In this document: in pieces, positions 38,231 through 47,700 of the stretch | Layout: each line of letters starts with the position of its first letter | Position numbering within the stretch: the first letter of the stretch is position 1 | Source of the DNA: Salibacteraceae bacterium | GTDB taxonomy: Bacteria; Bacteroidota; Bacteroidia; Flavobacteriales_G; Salibacteraceae | DNA length: 64,000 nt | Assembly (NCBI GenBank): GCA_018401875.1 | Contig: JAGYJZ010000002.1 | Span: 124,001 to 188,000 of the forward strand | Direction of reading: 5' to 3' | Program-made: the position numbers and the translations under genes | The notes under the pieces: model-generated | Database searches by the model: none | What the model was told of the DNA's origin: nothing | Seen by the model: only the letters and a program-made list of their open reading frames with translations

Positions 38231-38311
38231 AGCGCTTGATATACAAGACAAATAATAGCTCCAAAGGACGACATTTGAATCGTTAAATTTGACACCCGTT
38301 TGATATACAAC

Positions 38312-38683
38312 ATGACAAATAAAAATAAGCTTTCAAATTCGGAAATATTGGCAGCCCAAATCATTGAAGGCATCAAGGATAAGAAAGGATTGAACATCGT
38401 AAAAATAGATTTGAGAAAAATTGGAAATTCCATTTCTGATTTTTTCATCGTTTGCCATGGAAGTTCAAACAGACAGGTTGACTCCATTGCCGAATCAGTG
38501 ATCGATGTGGTTCGAGAATCAATCGGGGACAGACCAAATTCAGTGGAAGGCCGAACCAATGCCGAGTGGATTTTGTTAGATTACGTAGATGTGGTCGTTC
38601 ATGTGTTCCAAGAAAAAATGAGAGAGATGTATTCATTGGAAGAATTATGGGCAGATGCACCATTAGAAAAAATAAAGGATTAA
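38312..38683 (+). CDS. rsfS: Ribosomal silencing factor
   Basis: Binds bL14 and blocks subunit joining when nutrients are low. From the ATG at 38312 the protein is 123 residues; a TTG at 38300 would add four. DUF143 features: ILAAQIIEGIKDKKGLNIVK, SISDFFIVCHGSSNRQVDSI and NAEWILLDYVDVVVHVFQ. First gene of a run with ftsH, DUF2007, cdsA and psd (30 bp to ftsH). Confidence 0.93.
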   Translation: MTNKNKLSNSEILAAQIIEGIKDKKGLNIVKIDLRKIGNSISDFFIVCHGSSNRQVDSIAESVIDVVRESIGDRPNSVEGRTNAEWILLDYVDVVVHVFQEKMREMYSLEELWADAPLEKIKD

Positions 38684-38712
38684 TTGACGTTAGTGTATAA
38701 GAGAAAGAATAG

Positions 38713-40854
38713 ATGAGCGAAATAAACAAGCAAGATCAGGTTTCAGGGCAAAGTTCAAAAGACCCGAAAAACAAAAAGAAGAAGCCATTGGCAAATAGGC
38801 CGTTTAATCCATATTGGATTTATGTGGTAATTGCTGTGATATTAATTTCACAACTGCTCTTTAGTTTCAGTTCAGGAACGAAGACGGTTGAGTGGAAAGA
38901 GTTCGTAAACGAAATGCTACTCGAAGGAGATGTTTCTAGAGTTGTTGTCGTGCGTTACGAAAATCTGGCTGAAATATATATTGACCCAAGTGCACTCTCA
39001 AAAGAAAAGTATGCTGAGGTGAAAAAGAAAACGTTCGGTCAGGTCAACAATTTAGGACCTCACTACGTGCTCACGATCAGCACTGTTGAGCGTTTCAGTG
39101 AAGAGTTGGAGAACGCACAAGCCGACCTTCCGGCTGACGAAAGAATAAAAGAAGAATATGACAACCGAAAGAATTGGGGTGGTGAAGCGTTAAGCTGGTT
39201 GATTCCACTTGCATTGATGGTAGGATTGTGGATATTCATTATGCGAAGAATGAGCGGACCAGGCGGTGGCGGAGGTCAAATATTCAATATTGGAAAATCG
39301 AAGGCTGTACTCTTCGATAAAAACACTCAAGTCAAAGTAACATTTAAGGATGTTGCCGGCCAGGATGAGGCAAAGGAAGAAATCGAAGAAATTGTTGACT
39401 TCTTAAAAAATCCTGATAGGTACACCGCCCTTGGAGCACACATCCCGAAAGGAGTGCTGCTGGTAGGACCTCCAGGAACTGGTAAAACATTGCTTGCAAA
39501 AGCCGTGGCTGGTGAAGCACAAGTGCCGTTCTTCTCGCTGTCAGGATCAGATTTCGTGGAGATGTTTGTTGGTGTTGGAGCGTCACGAGTGCGTGACTTA
39601 TTCAAGCAAGCAAAAGAAAAAGCGCCTTCGATTATATTTATCGATGAGATCGATGCTATAGGCCGAGCACGAGGAAGAAACGCAGCGCAAGGTTCGAATG
39701 ACGAACGTGAAAACACGCTCAATCAGCTCCTCACTGAGATGGATGGTTTTGGAACCAACAGTGGTGTAATCTTGATGGCGGCTACAAACAGAGCCGATAT
39801 TCTCGATAGAGCATTATTGCGCCCGGGAAGGTTTGACAGACAGATTCATGTCGATATGCCTGACCTCAACGAACGAAAAGAAATATTCAAAGTTCATTTA
39901 AAGCCACTCAAGCTTGACGATAAAGTGGATGTCGAATTCCTTGCAAAGCAAACTCCCGGATTCTCAGGTGCTGATATCGCAAATATTTGTAATGAGGCTG
40001 CCTTAATAGCTGCTCGAAAGCACAAAAAAATGGTCGAAAAGCAAGACTTTATCGATGCTGTTGACCGCGTAGTTGCAGGACTTGAGAAGAAAAGTAGAAT
40101 CATAACTCCGAAAGAGAAAAAAACCATCGCCTACCACGAAGCAGGTCATGCGTCTGTGAGCTGGTTAACCGAACATGCTTCACCGCTGATCAAAGTGACC
40201 ATCGTTCCGAGAGGAAGATCATTGGGTGCCGCTTGGTACCTGCCCGAAGAGCGTCAAATCACAACACCGGTGCAAATGATCGATGAAATGTGCGCTGCCT
40301 TAGGAGGAAGAGCCGCTGAGGAAATTGTGTTTGGAGAAATATCAACCGGTGCACTCTCTGACCTTGAAAAAATCACCAAGCAAGCCTATAACATGGTGAG
40401 TATTTACGGTTTAAATGACAAAATAGGCAATGTAAGCTTCTACGATAGCAGCGGACAAAGTGATTACTCGTTCCATAAACCGTACAGCGAAAAAACGGCA
40501 GAAACAATTGACGCTGAAGCGAAGAGCATCATAGACCAAGCTTACATCAGAACAAAAAAGATTCTTGTTGAAAACCGAGACAAACTCAATGAATTAGCTG
40601 AGCTATTGCTTGAAAAAGAAGTTATCTTTAAAGAGGATATGGAACGCATATTCGGTAAGAGACCATTCATTAAAGATGAAGCGCCTCTCATCCATAATGA
40701 TGATGACAAAAAATCTCAGAATGGTGCTAACGCAGAATCGAAAAATGAATCTTTAAACGAAGAAAAAGACGCTACAGTGAATGCTGAAGCTCCAAAATCT
40801 GAGCAAGAAATAGCGCCCGAAAACAACGAAAAAAAGGATGAATCAACCAGCTGA
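38713..40854 (+). CDS. ftsH: ATP-dependent zinc metalloprotease FtsH
   Basis: Membrane-anchored AAA+ protease, 713 residues. Two spans (about 32-50 and 157-174) flank a small periplasmic domain. AAA domain: Walker A GPPGTGKT (252-259), Walker [13 protein letters not shown], second region of homology [20 protein letters not shown]. Zinc site HEAGH (475-479) with the later Asp in the peptidase domain. The last 60 residues are acidic, Asn/Glu-rich and probably unstructured. The next gene (DUF2007) starts 17 bp before its stop. Confidence 0.97.
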   Translation: MSEINKQDQVSGQSSKDPKNKKKKPLANRPFNPYWIYVVIAVILISQLLFSFSSGTKTVEWKEFVNEMLLEGDVSRVVVVRYENLAEIYIDPSALSKEKYAEVKKKTFGQVNNLGPHYVLTISTVERFSEELENAQADLPADERIKEEYDNRKNWGGEALSWLIPLALMVGLWIFIMRRMSGPGGGGGQIFNIGKSKAVLFDKNTQVKVTFKDVAGQDEAKEEIEEIVDFLKNPDRYTALGAHIPKGVLLVGPPGTGKTLLAKAVAGEAQVPFFSLSGSDFVEMFVGVGASRVRDLFKQAKEKAPSIIFIDEIDAIGRARGRNAAQGSNDERENTLNQLLTEMDGFGTNSGVILMAATNRADILDRALLRPGRFDRQIHVDMPDLNERKEIFKVHLKPLKLDDKVDVEFLAKQTPGFSGADIANICNEAALIAARKHKKMVEKQDFIDAVDRVVAGLEKKSRIITPKEKKTIAYHEAGHASVSWLTEHASPLIKVTIVPRGRSLGAAWYLPEERQITTPVQMIDEMCAALGGRAAEEIVFGEISTGALSDLEKITKQAYNMVSIYGLNDKIGNVSFYDSSGQSDYSFHKPYSEKTAETIDAEAKSIIDQAYIRTKKILVENRDKLNELAELLLEKEVIFKEDMERIFGKRPFIKDEAPLIHNDDDKKSQNGANAESKNESLNEEKDATVNAEAPKSEQEIAPENNEKKDESTS

Positions 40855-41065
40855 TAATTGGGTTATTGTGTTTAAGTCAACTTCTGAATATGAATTGACG
40901 ATCGTGCAGGCCATGCTTCTCGAAAATGAAATCACTTCCGAAATGATCTCGCATCAAGACCATGTGTTTAATGCATTGACACAAAATCAAGAATCAGCGT
41001 TGTATGTTCACAAAGACCAACTGGATGAGGCCACCCGCATAATCAAAGCCTCTGAACATGAGTAA
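40838..41065 (+). CDS. Small DUF2007-type protein
   Basis: 75 residues. Begins NWVIVFKSTSEYELTIVQAMLLENEI and ends LYVHKDQLDEATRIIKASE, the layout of DUF2007 (a small ferredoxin-like putative signal-transducing domain). Function unknown. Overlaps ftsH by 17 bp and cdsA by 8 bp, so translation is probably coupled to both. The start is preceded by an AAAAAGG stretch. Confidence 0.72.
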   Translation: MNQPADNWVIVFKSTSEYELTIVQAMLLENEITSEMISHQDHVFNALTQNQESALYVHKDQLDEATRIIKASEHE

Positions 41066-41885
41066 CCTCGTAAAGAGAATTCTTTCATCAATAGTGTTTG
41101 TGGCACTGATCATTGGGCCACTTTTCTTGAGCTCTCGAATCGCTTATTCACTTTACGCACTGCTCGGAATCTTCACGTTAAACGAAGTCTTGAACCTTGT
41201 TAAGAAAACAGGTTCGTCTCCGCTTAAAACTATCAGCTTCATTTTTTACGGGGTGATCGTGGCATTGGTGTATGAATGGATCTTTCACGAAAGTGATAAC
41301 ACTCATGGATTAATCCTGACGCTCGTAGCCTTAGTGCTCGTAGCTTTTTTCAGTGAAATATTCAGACAAAACAAGAAACCGCTCGAAAGCATTGCTACTG
41401 CACTGGTAACACCGGTATTCATTGCGCTCTCATTCTTGGGTATTGCCTATTTTTTCGTCTATCGCATTGACCTTCCCTCGCCTTGGATTACCATAAGTGT
41501 ATTTGCACTCATTTGGATCAATGATTCAGCCGCTTATTTAATCGGGAGGAAAATCGGCAAGACGAAGTTATTTGAGCGTCTTTCACCAAATAAAACACGA
41601 GAAGGAAGCTTTGCTGGATTGGTTTTTTCAATGCTCGCAGGCTTTGGATTAAGCTACATTCCAGGTATGCCTCATTGGAGCATAATGATCTCTTTTTCTT
41701 TAGTTTGTGTGCTATCAGGATCACTTGGAGATTTGTTTGAATCACGCATGAAAAGGGCTTCAGGAGTAAAAGACTCAGGCATTTTTCTTCCGGGGCATGG
41801 AGGTTTTTTTGATCGATTTGATGCAATGATGATCGCCATTCCAACTGCTATTCTTTTCTTTGAAGCTTTTCTGCCTAAGCACTAA
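41058..41885 (+). CDS. cdsA: Phosphatidate cytidylyltransferase
   Basis: Makes CDP-diacylglycerol from phosphatidate and CTP in the inner membrane. The 275 residues have about eight spans and the complete signature SRMKRASGVKDSGIFLPGHG plus GFFDRFDAM near the C-terminus (about 230-258). It is directly followed by psd, giving two phosphatidylethanolamine-pathway steps in one operon; the intermediate step (pssA) is not in the window. Confidence 0.95.
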   Translation: MSNLVKRILSSIVFVALIIGPLFLSSRIAYSLYALLGIFTLNEVLNLVKKTGSSPLKTISFIFYGVIVALVYEWIFHESDNTHGLILTLVALVLVAFFSEIFRQNKKPLESIATALVTPVFIALSFLGIAYFFVYRIDLPSPWITISVFALIWINDSAAYLIGRKIGKTKLFERLSPNKTREGSFAGLVFSMLAGFGLSYIPGMPHWSIMISFSLVCVLSGSLGDLFESRMKRASGVKDSGIFLPGHGGFFDRFDAMMIAIPTAILFFEAFLPKH

Positions 41886-41888
41886 CAC

Positions 41889-42551
41889 ATGAAGTTTCAC
41901 CGCGAAGGACGTATGTCCATCCTTATTGCAACAGTGGTTTCAATCGGAATCATCTTGCTTGCTTACTTGGTTTTTGCCGATGAACAAGCTTTTCAGCCCA
42001 TCGCGCTTGCTCTATCCACCTTGCTTATGATTGCCATTCTGCAGTTCTTTCGTCATCCCAGAAGACGAATGCTGCAAATGGATGACGCCATCATAGCACC
42101 AGCCGATGGAAAGGTGGTTGTGATCGAAGAGGTAGAAGACTCGGAATATTTCAATGGAAAAGTGAGGCAAGTAAGCATCTTCATGTCTCCAACTAATGTG
42201 CACATCAATTGGTATCCCGTGTCAGGCGAAGTTGTCTATTCAAAATATCATCCCGGCAAATACCTCGTGGCTTGGCACCCAAAATCATCTACTGACAACG
42301 AACGGCATTCTGTCGTTGTGCGTCATCCTAAATATGGCGAAGTACTGTCCAAACAAATTGCAGGGGCAATGGCCCGAAGAATCGTTAATTATTCAGCACA
42401 AGGCAGAATAATCGAACAAGGCGAGGAAATGGGATTCATCAAATTTGGAAGTCGAGTCGATCTGTTGTTCCCTTTAGACGCGAAAATTGAAGTTAACCTC
42501 GAACAAAAAACAGTTGGAGGTCAAACTATCATTGCGTCATTTAAGAAGTAA
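41889..42551 (+). CDS. psd: Phosphatidylserine decarboxylase
   Basis: Converts phosphatidylserine to phosphatidylethanolamine. The 220-residue form is the short (archaeal-type) proenzyme. Two N-terminal spans (about 9-27 and 34-50), then IIAPADGKVV and MSPTNVHINWYPVSGEV, and the self-cleavage site in IKFGSRVDLLFP, where Ser becomes the pyruvoyl group (about 183). It follows cdsA by 3 bp and overlaps convergent yjjG by 15 bp. Confidence 0.92.
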   Translation: MKFHREGRMSILIATVVSIGIILLAYLVFADEQAFQPIALALSTLLMIAILQFFRHPRRRMLQMDDAIIAPADGKVVVIEEVEDSEYFNGKVRQVSIFMSPTNVHINWYPVSGEVVYSKYHPGKYLVAWHPKSSTDNERHSVVVRHPKYGEVLSKQIAGAMARRIVNYSAQGRIIEQGEEMGFIKFGSRVDLLFPLDAKIEVNLEQKTVGGQTIIASFKK

Positions 42552-43232
42552 TGCAGGTATTTCGAGAAGTGATTTAACAGATTTATGGTCGTGCTTTTCA
42601 TCATGAATGTTATAATGAATGGCATCCCAACCGTAATTTATTGCCCCCAAAACATCGATCTCAAGATTATCTCCAATCATCATTGACTCTTTGGGCTGGG
42701 CTCCTGTTTGCACTTGTGCGAAATCATACACTCTGCTATGTGGTTTCTTTGCCGCGGCTCGCTCAGAAGTAATAACTTGTTTGAAATAATGAGACAATCC
42801 GCTTTGCTCTAGCTTAATGAGTTGGGTTTCGTGAAAACCATTAGACAAAATATGTAAGATGTATTTATCCTTTAGAATCTCTAAAACCTCGATTGCACCT
42901 TCATTCAACTTTGACTTCCGCGGACAAATATCAAGGTAGGCATCGCCAAGGTCTTTCGAAAGTTTCTTATCCTCTATGCGCATGTCGCGCAAAGCATATT
43001 CAAACCTCGATTTTCGAAGTCGTGATTTACTGATCTTATCATTACGATACATCTCCCACATGCGTTCGTTGTGAAAAACATACCTATCGATAAAATGATT
43101 GGCGTCAAACTTCGGAGCCCTTTCGTCTAAATGGAAGATAGAATAGAGCTCGCCTAGTGTTTCAACACTGTTTGAATGGAAATCCCAAAGTGTGTGGTCA
43201 AGGTCAAAAAAAATGTGCTTTACTTTAGTCAA
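42537..43232 (-). CDS. yjjG: HAD-family nucleotidase, YjjG type
   Basis: 231-residue HAD phosphatase with catalytic DLDHTLWD (motif I, about 11-18), ILSNGFHETQL (motif II), KPHSRVYD (motif III) and MIGDNLEIDVLGA (motif IV). YjjG proteins act on non-canonical pyrimidine nucleotides. Last of a minus-strand run headed by radC; start overlaps the preceding membrane protein gene by 8 bp. Confidence 0.85.
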   Translation of the reverse strand: MTKVKHIFFDLDHTLWDFHSNSVETLGELYSIFHLDERAPKFDANHFIDRYVFHNERMWEMYRNDKISKSRLRKSRFEYALRDMRIEDKKLSKDLGDAYLDICPRKSKLNEGAIEVLEILKDKYILHILSNGFHETQLIKLEQSGLSHYFKQVITSERAAAKKPHSRVYDFAQVQTGAQPKESMMIGDNLEIDVLGAINYGWDAIHYNIHDEKHDHKSVKSLLEIPALLLK

Positions 43233-43671
43233 ATAAGGGGCCCACGAGGGCGGTTAAGGATGTTAATACTAAAGACCAGAAAATAACCGAGCTCAAAAGT
43301 AAAGGGATTGTTCTTCGATCATTCCTAAAATACCTCGAAGCCAAGAGACAACCGAGAGGAATTGAGATCAGCGTTGGACTTATAATCGCCAAGCCAATAA
43401 GTCCCCAAGACTTTTTCACCTTAATAATGAAGCGGTTCTTTTTATTGAATGACTTTTTTGGTCTAGCCTTATAAAAACGATCACCTATAAACTTAAAAAT
43501 AGCGCTGCCCGTATAGAAAAACACAAGCACTCCGAGCACTCCGCCCGTAATGCTAATTGCAATGGTTTCGAAGAAAGAATATCCAGAAAGATATATCGCG
43601 GAAGGCGCAAAAAAGAACTTCACACTGCTAAATAACACCAAGCCAATTATTTGAAAAACTTCAATATACAT
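43225..43671 (-). CDS. Small membrane protein of unknown function
   Basis: 148 residues from the ATG at 43671 (a longer frame begins inside upp). Four hydrophobic segments; a Lys/Arg-rich loop (YKARPKKSFNKKNRF) after the second. The last part, WGLIGLAIISPTLISIPLGC, resembles small putative exporters of the DedA/SNARE-associated or YqaA type, but the signature is too weak to assign. It sits between upp and yjjG. Confidence 0.6.
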   Translation of the reverse strand: MYIEVFQIIGLVLFSSVKFFFAPSAIYLSGYSFFETIAISITGGVLGVLVFFYTGSAIFKFIGDRFYKARPKKSFNKKNRFIIKVKKSWGLIGLAIISPTLISIPLGCLLASRYFRNDRRTIPLLLSSVIFWSLVLTSLTALVGPLFD

Positions 43672-43675
43672 GGGT

Positions 43676-44332
43676 TCAACCTTGAACTTTTGTTCCAAAT
43701 GCCAAATCTCCAGCGTCACCTAATCCTGGAACAATGTATTTCTGTTCGTTGAGGTCAGGGTCAATAGCGGCAACCCATAAATCAAACGAGTCGAGCGCCT
43801 CTTTCTTAATAAATTCAATGCCTTCTTTACTGGAAATTACTGCAGCAAGCACAACACGCTTCGGTTTTCCATAAGTCAATAATGCCTTCCATGCATTGAT
43901 AAACGACTGGCCTGTGGCCAACATCGGATCATTCAAAATCAATACTTTCCCCTCAATTGACGGGCATGCCACATACTCTACTTCAATGACAAAGTCGTCA
44001 GCGCTGTGTTTCCTGTAGGCAGAAATAAAACCATTTTCAGCGTGCGGAAAAACATCCAATATACCTTGATGTAAAGGAAGTCCAGCACGTAAAATAGTTA
44101 CGACAACTATGTCATCTCCTACCACTTGCTGAACGTGCTCCTTGAGTGGTGTTTTCACAGTCATTTGCTCGTAAGCAAGTGTCTTGCTAATCTCAAACCC
44201 TATGGCCCGTCCAATTTTCTGAATATTGTTGCGAAACTTCTCCTTATCACCTTGAATTTTAACACTTCGCAATTCAAGCATGTAATTATTTACTGCACTT
44301 GGAACGTCTGAGAGATTGTGAATTTGCGTCAC
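43676..44332 (-). CDS. upp: Uracil phosphoribosyltransferase
   Basis: Pyrimidine salvage: uracil + PRPP to UMP. 218 residues, start GTG at 44332. Contains VVTILRAGLPLHQGIL (about 78-93), the PRPP-binding loop VLILNDPMLATGQS (about 132-145) and the C-terminal YIVPGLGDAGDLAFGT. Overlaps the preceding gene by 4 bp. Confidence 0.95.
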   Translation of the reverse strand: MTQIHNLSDVPSAVNNYMLELRSVKIQGDKEKFRNNIQKIGRAIGFEISKTLAYEQMTVKTPLKEHVQQVVGDDIVVVTILRAGLPLHQGILDVFPHAENGFISAYRKHSADDFVIEVEYVACPSIEGKVLILNDPMLATGQSFINAWKALLTYGKPKRVVLAAVISSKEGIEFIKKEALDSFDLWVAAIDPDLNEQKYIVPGLGDAGDLAFGTKVQG

Positions 44333-45237
44333 TTTAAAAGTCTGTTAAGAGGCCATTTTAACCTCGATTCGGTGAGCTGCAAATATACCTTTTGCTCAGC
44401 TCCAAACCCACTATAGAAATAAGCAAGTCCATCGTCATTGCTTCCTTCAAAATCTAAAATCTGAGCGTGCTCTGAATAGGATTTTATCATTTCATCAACG
44501 ATGGCGTGCATTGCACCGCATTGTTTGCCTTCATCACTCGCAGCACTAAAAAGAAACAATAACCGTTGATTTGAGTTGAGGATCAGAGCCTGGGCGATTT
44601 TGACTTCTTTCAACTCAGCTGTGTAGCAAACTGCCGAATTGCGTTTAGCAAATGCACCATAGATCGCTTCAACCTGCGCGTAATATTTGCTGTCGAGTAC
44701 TTTAATGTGTTTTCCTTTCGATGTTTTAAAGGTGTTAATACACCAAGGATCAAACTCTTTGCTGGCACGAACCTGTAGTGATGCTTTTTCCGCCTTTTTC
44801 AAATTTGACTGTACCGTGCGATTGTATCGTTTCAAAGAGTACGGAAATGCAAGGTCAAGTTCAAAGTTTTGATGTTTTTCCACTTTACCTTTTGCTCGAT
44901 CAAGAGCGAAGTGATCGTTAAATTTTATTCGAATGTGAGTAAAGTGACTTTTCAAAAAATCAACTCCCGCATCGATCACATCTTGATTTATATTCTCCCC
45001 ATAAGGTCCGAGTTGCTGAATCATTAAGGGTTGATATACACGTTTAACGGGAAATCGCTTGATAGGAATAGGCCACACCCAAGAATAATCTTCATTTACT
45101 AAACCCATCCAATAATCGCATGCGGCATCTAAATAATATGTCAATGCATAATGGCGAAAAAGTGGACTAGCGAGAACAGCGTGATTCCATTTTTCATCAT
45201 CGATTTGGCTCCGTTCTATAAAATGCATTTTACTCAT
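44329..45237 (-). CDS. GNAT/FemAB-like putative acyltransferase
   Basis: 302 residues without signal peptide or spans. N-terminal half has WPIPIKRFPVKRVYQPLMIQ and QQLGPYGENI; the second half has RYNRTVQSNLKKAEKA, then KQCGAMHAIVD and ILDFEGSNDDGLAYFYSGFGAEQKVY. The repeated GNAT-like layout and the F-E-G-S---GLAYFY-GFGA ending resemble FemAB/GNAT proteins that modify envelope components. No direct identification. It overlaps the deacetylase-like gene by 8 bp, suggesting a shared job. Confidence 0.6.
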   Translation of the reverse strand: MSKMHFIERSQIDDEKWNHAVLASPLFRHYALTYYLDAACDYWMGLVNEDYSWVWPIPIKRFPVKRVYQPLMIQQLGPYGENINQDVIDAGVDFLKSHFTHIRIKFNDHFALDRAKGKVEKHQNFELDLAFPYSLKRYNRTVQSNLKKAEKASLQVRASKEFDPWCINTFKTSKGKHIKVLDSKYYAQVEAIYGAFAKRNSAVCYTAELKEVKIAQALILNSNQRLLFLFSAASDEGKQCGAMHAIVDEMIKSYSEHAQILDFEGSNDDGLAYFYSGFGAEQKVYLQLTESRLKWPLNRLLK

Positions 45238-46522
45238 GCGCTAAAAACTGCTCGAGCAATTCAAATGAAGACCAAGCTCCTATTTGCCCAGTAAGCACTT
45301 CTGCATGCCATGTTGTTATCATCTGACCGCCTACCTCTGTAACAGATTGTTTCAATGCCAACATTTCATCGAGCGCATCTCCAACCGATTGATGCTGTTT
45401 TAATGCACACGTATCCATGGTTGCCATCGGATGGATTGTAATAGGAAGCACTTCGTCTCGTTCGAGGTCAAAAAATCGAAATGGCTTGCACGTTGCTGCA
45501 CGAAATCCATTGGAATCTGTAAACCCAATACTATAGTCTTCTGCAATTCCCAATTCGCTGAGATCCCTATAAGTTCTTGGAATTTGATACCTTAAATAAT
45601 GCTGTCTACTCGATTTTACCGCCATACTCATAATCGATCGCAAACGATCGACTTCAGTCTCCATTTTCTCATTATCATCTGACGAAAAATAACTTGGATG
45701 AATGCCCACCTCAGCAGACAGTGCAATTTCGTTAATTCGCTGCTTTACCTCATTCAAGTGAGGTGGATTATTGATGTCAAAACGACTGTTTTCGCCCACT
45801 TGCATGAAAAAAATAAGAGGTATATGTTTTGATTCACACAGTTCAATAATCTTTGAATAAATTTCATTCGGATCAGGAGTTTTCCCAATAATAATACGAA
45901 TTCTCGTCAGTAATTTTCCTCGAAAAAAATCAGCTGCTAAACCCAAAATTGAGCGCGCTAAACCCTTCGCTTTAACGGCAAATAACTGATCAACATCAAT
46001 GGTAACACAAACGCTAGAAGAAGTTGTTCCAAGAGACAAACTTGGATAATAAGACTGCAACCACTCACCAACTAAACGCGCATAATGCTCAACCAAAGGC
46101 AATTGATGTACGTTATTCTTTACCGTAATTCGATCAGCTTGCGAAAACCTTCCATGGTCATCATTTCGATGAGGAAGATAATCTTCATGCATACTCAAAA
46201 AGTAAAATGCAGCTGCAATTGGATCAAAACCCAGCTGATTTAATGGATTTGAATACAGCTTGAACATCGAGTCATGGCTTATTTCTAACTCTTGATTTTG
46301 GATCCTTTTTTCGAAGATCAATTTTGCGGGAATGATTTGCGGCACTCCTTCAAAAAATTGTTCAGAATAATTCAACCTCGGGCCTTCAGTATGTTCAAAT
46401 TGCTCACGATTGATGACAATCTCTACATTCAACCCAATTCTTCGTTCAAAAAGCTCCGCAATGATATAATTAAGGCGATGATTGCGCTTGACAGAATAAA
46501 TAAAAAGCTGATTCGTATGCAT
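45230..46522 (-). CDS. DUF7033 / polysaccharide deacetylase-like protein
   Basis: 430 residues. The N-terminal part (to about 120) fits DUF7033: LNYIIAELFERRIGLNVEI, then PIAAAFYFLSMHEDY. The remainder resembles the NodB-type deacetylase fold: CVTIDVDQLFAV (first Asp motif, about 187), PLIFFMQVGENSRFD, AEVGIHPSYFSS (His motif), RQHYLRYQIPRTYRDLSELG and TITIHPMATMDT. The catalytic Asp-His-His pattern seems partly preserved (DVD and H-x-x-Y). Likely cytosolic or peripheral, possibly acting on a polysaccharide precursor. Confidence 0.7.
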   Translation of the reverse strand: MHTNQLFIYSVKRNHRLNYIIAELFERRIGLNVEIVINREQFEHTEGPRLNYSEQFFEGVPQIIPAKLIFEKRIQNQELEISHDSMFKLYSNPLNQLGFDPIAAAFYFLSMHEDYLPHRNDDHGRFSQADRITVKNNVHQLPLVEHYARLVGEWLQSYYPSLSLGTTSSSVCVTIDVDQLFAVKAKGLARSILGLAADFFRGKLLTRIRIIIGKTPDPNEIYSKIIELCESKHIPLIFFMQVGENSRFDINNPPHLNEVKQRINEIALSAEVGIHPSYFSSDDNEKMETEVDRLRSIMSMAVKSSRQHYLRYQIPRTYRDLSELGIAEDYSIGFTDSNGFRAATCKPFRFFDLERDEVLPITIHPMATMDTCALKQHQSVGDALDEMLALKQSVTEVGGQMITTWHAEVLTGQIGAWSSFELLEQFLAHE

Positions 46523-47233
46523 TTACATCATTCCTTGGTCAGAAAAACTGAAATACGCATCATTTGCCACGATAATATGATCCAGGACATTTATGTCTAG
46601 TAACAGGCCTGCCTCCTTTAATTTTCTTGTAAGTGTTATATCCGCTTGACTTGGCTTCAGATTGCCAGAAGGATGATTATGCGCTAATATAATTCCCGAA
46701 GCCAATTTTTCGACAGCTGCTTTAAAGATCAATTTTGCGTCTGCGACCGTTCCTGTTACTCCACCTTGACTGATCTTTACAACATCAATAACAGTGTTGC
46801 TGCGATTCAGAAGGATGGTATAAAACTGCTCGTGATCCAAGTCAGCAAGGTAAGGGTATAATTGATCGTATGCCGACTGACTTGATTCGATCTTTGCAGC
46901 CTTGTTATCTGAAATTGTTTTCCGCCTTCTGCCAAGCTCCAAAGCCGCGATTATGCTGATGGCCTTCGCTTCTCCTATTCCATGAAACTTCATCAAATCA
47001 CTTAACGATAGCTGACCAAGTTTATTGATATTATTGCCAACAGAAGCCAAAATTCTTTTGGAAAGCTCCACAGCCGATTCATTCCTGTTGCCAGATCCGA
47101 TAAGTATCGCAACGAGCTCAGCATCTGACAGCACAGAACGACCTTTGCTCATCAGCTTCTCTCTTGGGCGGTCGTCTTCCGCCCAAAACTTGATTCCGAT
47201 GTTGTTATTTTTAGAGAATTCCTTTTCGCTCAT
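46523..47233 (-). CDS. radC: RadC family JAMM/MPN protein
   Basis: 236 residues from the ATG at 47233. An upstream in-frame start at 47281 would run through the rpsT terminator, so I rejected it. N-terminal helix-hairpin-helix (LMKFHGIGEAKAISIIAALELG, about 70-91), then a complete JAMM metal site: E in EQFYTILLN, HNHPSGNLKPSQAD (about 184-197). RadC's role in repair is disputed; JAMM proteins are zinc hydrolases. The downstream DUF7033 gene starts with no gap. Confidence 0.9.
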   Translation of the reverse strand: MSEKEFSKNNNIGIKFWAEDDRPREKLMSKGRSVLSDAELVAILIGSGNRNESAVELSKRILASVGNNINKLGQLSLSDLMKFHGIGEAKAISIIAALELGRRRKTISDNKAAKIESSQSAYDQLYPYLADLDHEQFYTILLNRSNTVIDVVKISQGGVTGTVADAKLIFKAAVEKLASGIILAHNHPSGNLKPSQADITLTRKLKEAGLLLDINVLDHIIVANDAYFSFSDQGMM

Positions 47234-47248
47234 CACCTCCGAAAATAA

Positions 47249-47276
47249 AAAAGGCCCTTCTAATGAAGAGCCTTTT
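47249..47276 (-). terminator. Terminator between rpsT and radC
   Basis: AAAAGGC-C-CTTC and GAAG-A-GCCTTTT form an 11-bp stem with loop TAAT and a single C-A mismatch. It is 22 bp past the rpsT stop and just before the chosen radC ATG, marking the end of the tRNA-Glu-rpsT transcript. Confidence 0.8.
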
Positions 47277-47297
47277 CTCAAAAATATTACAACTTAA

Positions 47298-47549
47298 TTA
47301 TAGCGTAGCTACATGCTTTGTTAAGCTCGACTTCAAGTTGGCCGCTTTATTCTTGTGAATAATATTGTTTTTTGCCAGCTTATCTAGCATAGAAACAACT
47401 TGCGGAAGAAGATCGTTTGCTTCCTTTTTATCACTCAGCCCACGAAGCTTTCTAACTGCATTTCGTGTTGTTTTGTGATAATAGGCATTCCGGTCTCTTC
47501 GAACCGAATTTTGTCTTATTCTCTTTAGCGCTGACTTATGATTTGCCAT
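47298..47549 (-). CDS. rpsT: 30S ribosomal protein bS20
   Basis: 83 residues, Lys/Arg-rich. Starts [21 protein letters not shown] and has [20 protein letters not shown], both standard for S20. It begins 14 nt after the tRNA-Glu gene and ends 22 bp before a terminator, so it is read from the tRNA promoter unless a second promoter hides in the tRNA. Confidence 0.97.
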   Translation of the reverse strand: MANHKSALKRIRQNSVRRDRNAYYHKTTRNAVRKLRGLSDKKEANDLLPQVVSMLDKLAKNNIIHKNKAANLKSSLTKHVATL

Positions 47550-47563
47550 AATTTATTCTATTG

Positions 47564-47635
47564 TAGCCCGTAGGGGAATCGAACCCCTGTTACCAGAATG
47601 AAAATCTGGCGTCCTAACCCCTAGACGAACGGGCC
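47564..47635 (-). tRNA. tRNA-Glu (anticodon TTC)
   Basis: Minus-strand cloverleaf, 72 nt. Acceptor stem GGCCCGT pairs with ACGGGCT (first pair G-T), discriminator A, CCA not encoded. Anticodon stem CCAGA/TCTGG carries loop TTTTCAT, anticodon TTC, decoding GAA/GAG. T-loop GTTCGATTC with stem AGGGG/CCCCT. A good promoter lies 19 nt upstream. Confidence 0.96.
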
Positions 47636-47653
47636 GTCTTTTAAAAAGGACTG

Positions 47654-47683
47654 CAAATGTAATTATATCTTCAATTGACACAA
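47654..47683 (-). promoter_or_regulatory. Promoter of tRNA-Glu and rpsT
   Basis: On the minus strand TTG (47683-47681), 19 nt spacer, then TACATTTG (47661-47654): a full match to the Bacteroidota -33/-7 pattern. Predicted transcript start about 12 nt before the mature tRNA 5' end. Confidence 0.7.
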
Positions 47684-47700
47684 TAGATATGTGAATTATT

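Noticed and set aside
47234-47281. Longer RadC start at 47281
   Set aside because: The extra 16 codons coincide with the rpsT terminator hairpin.
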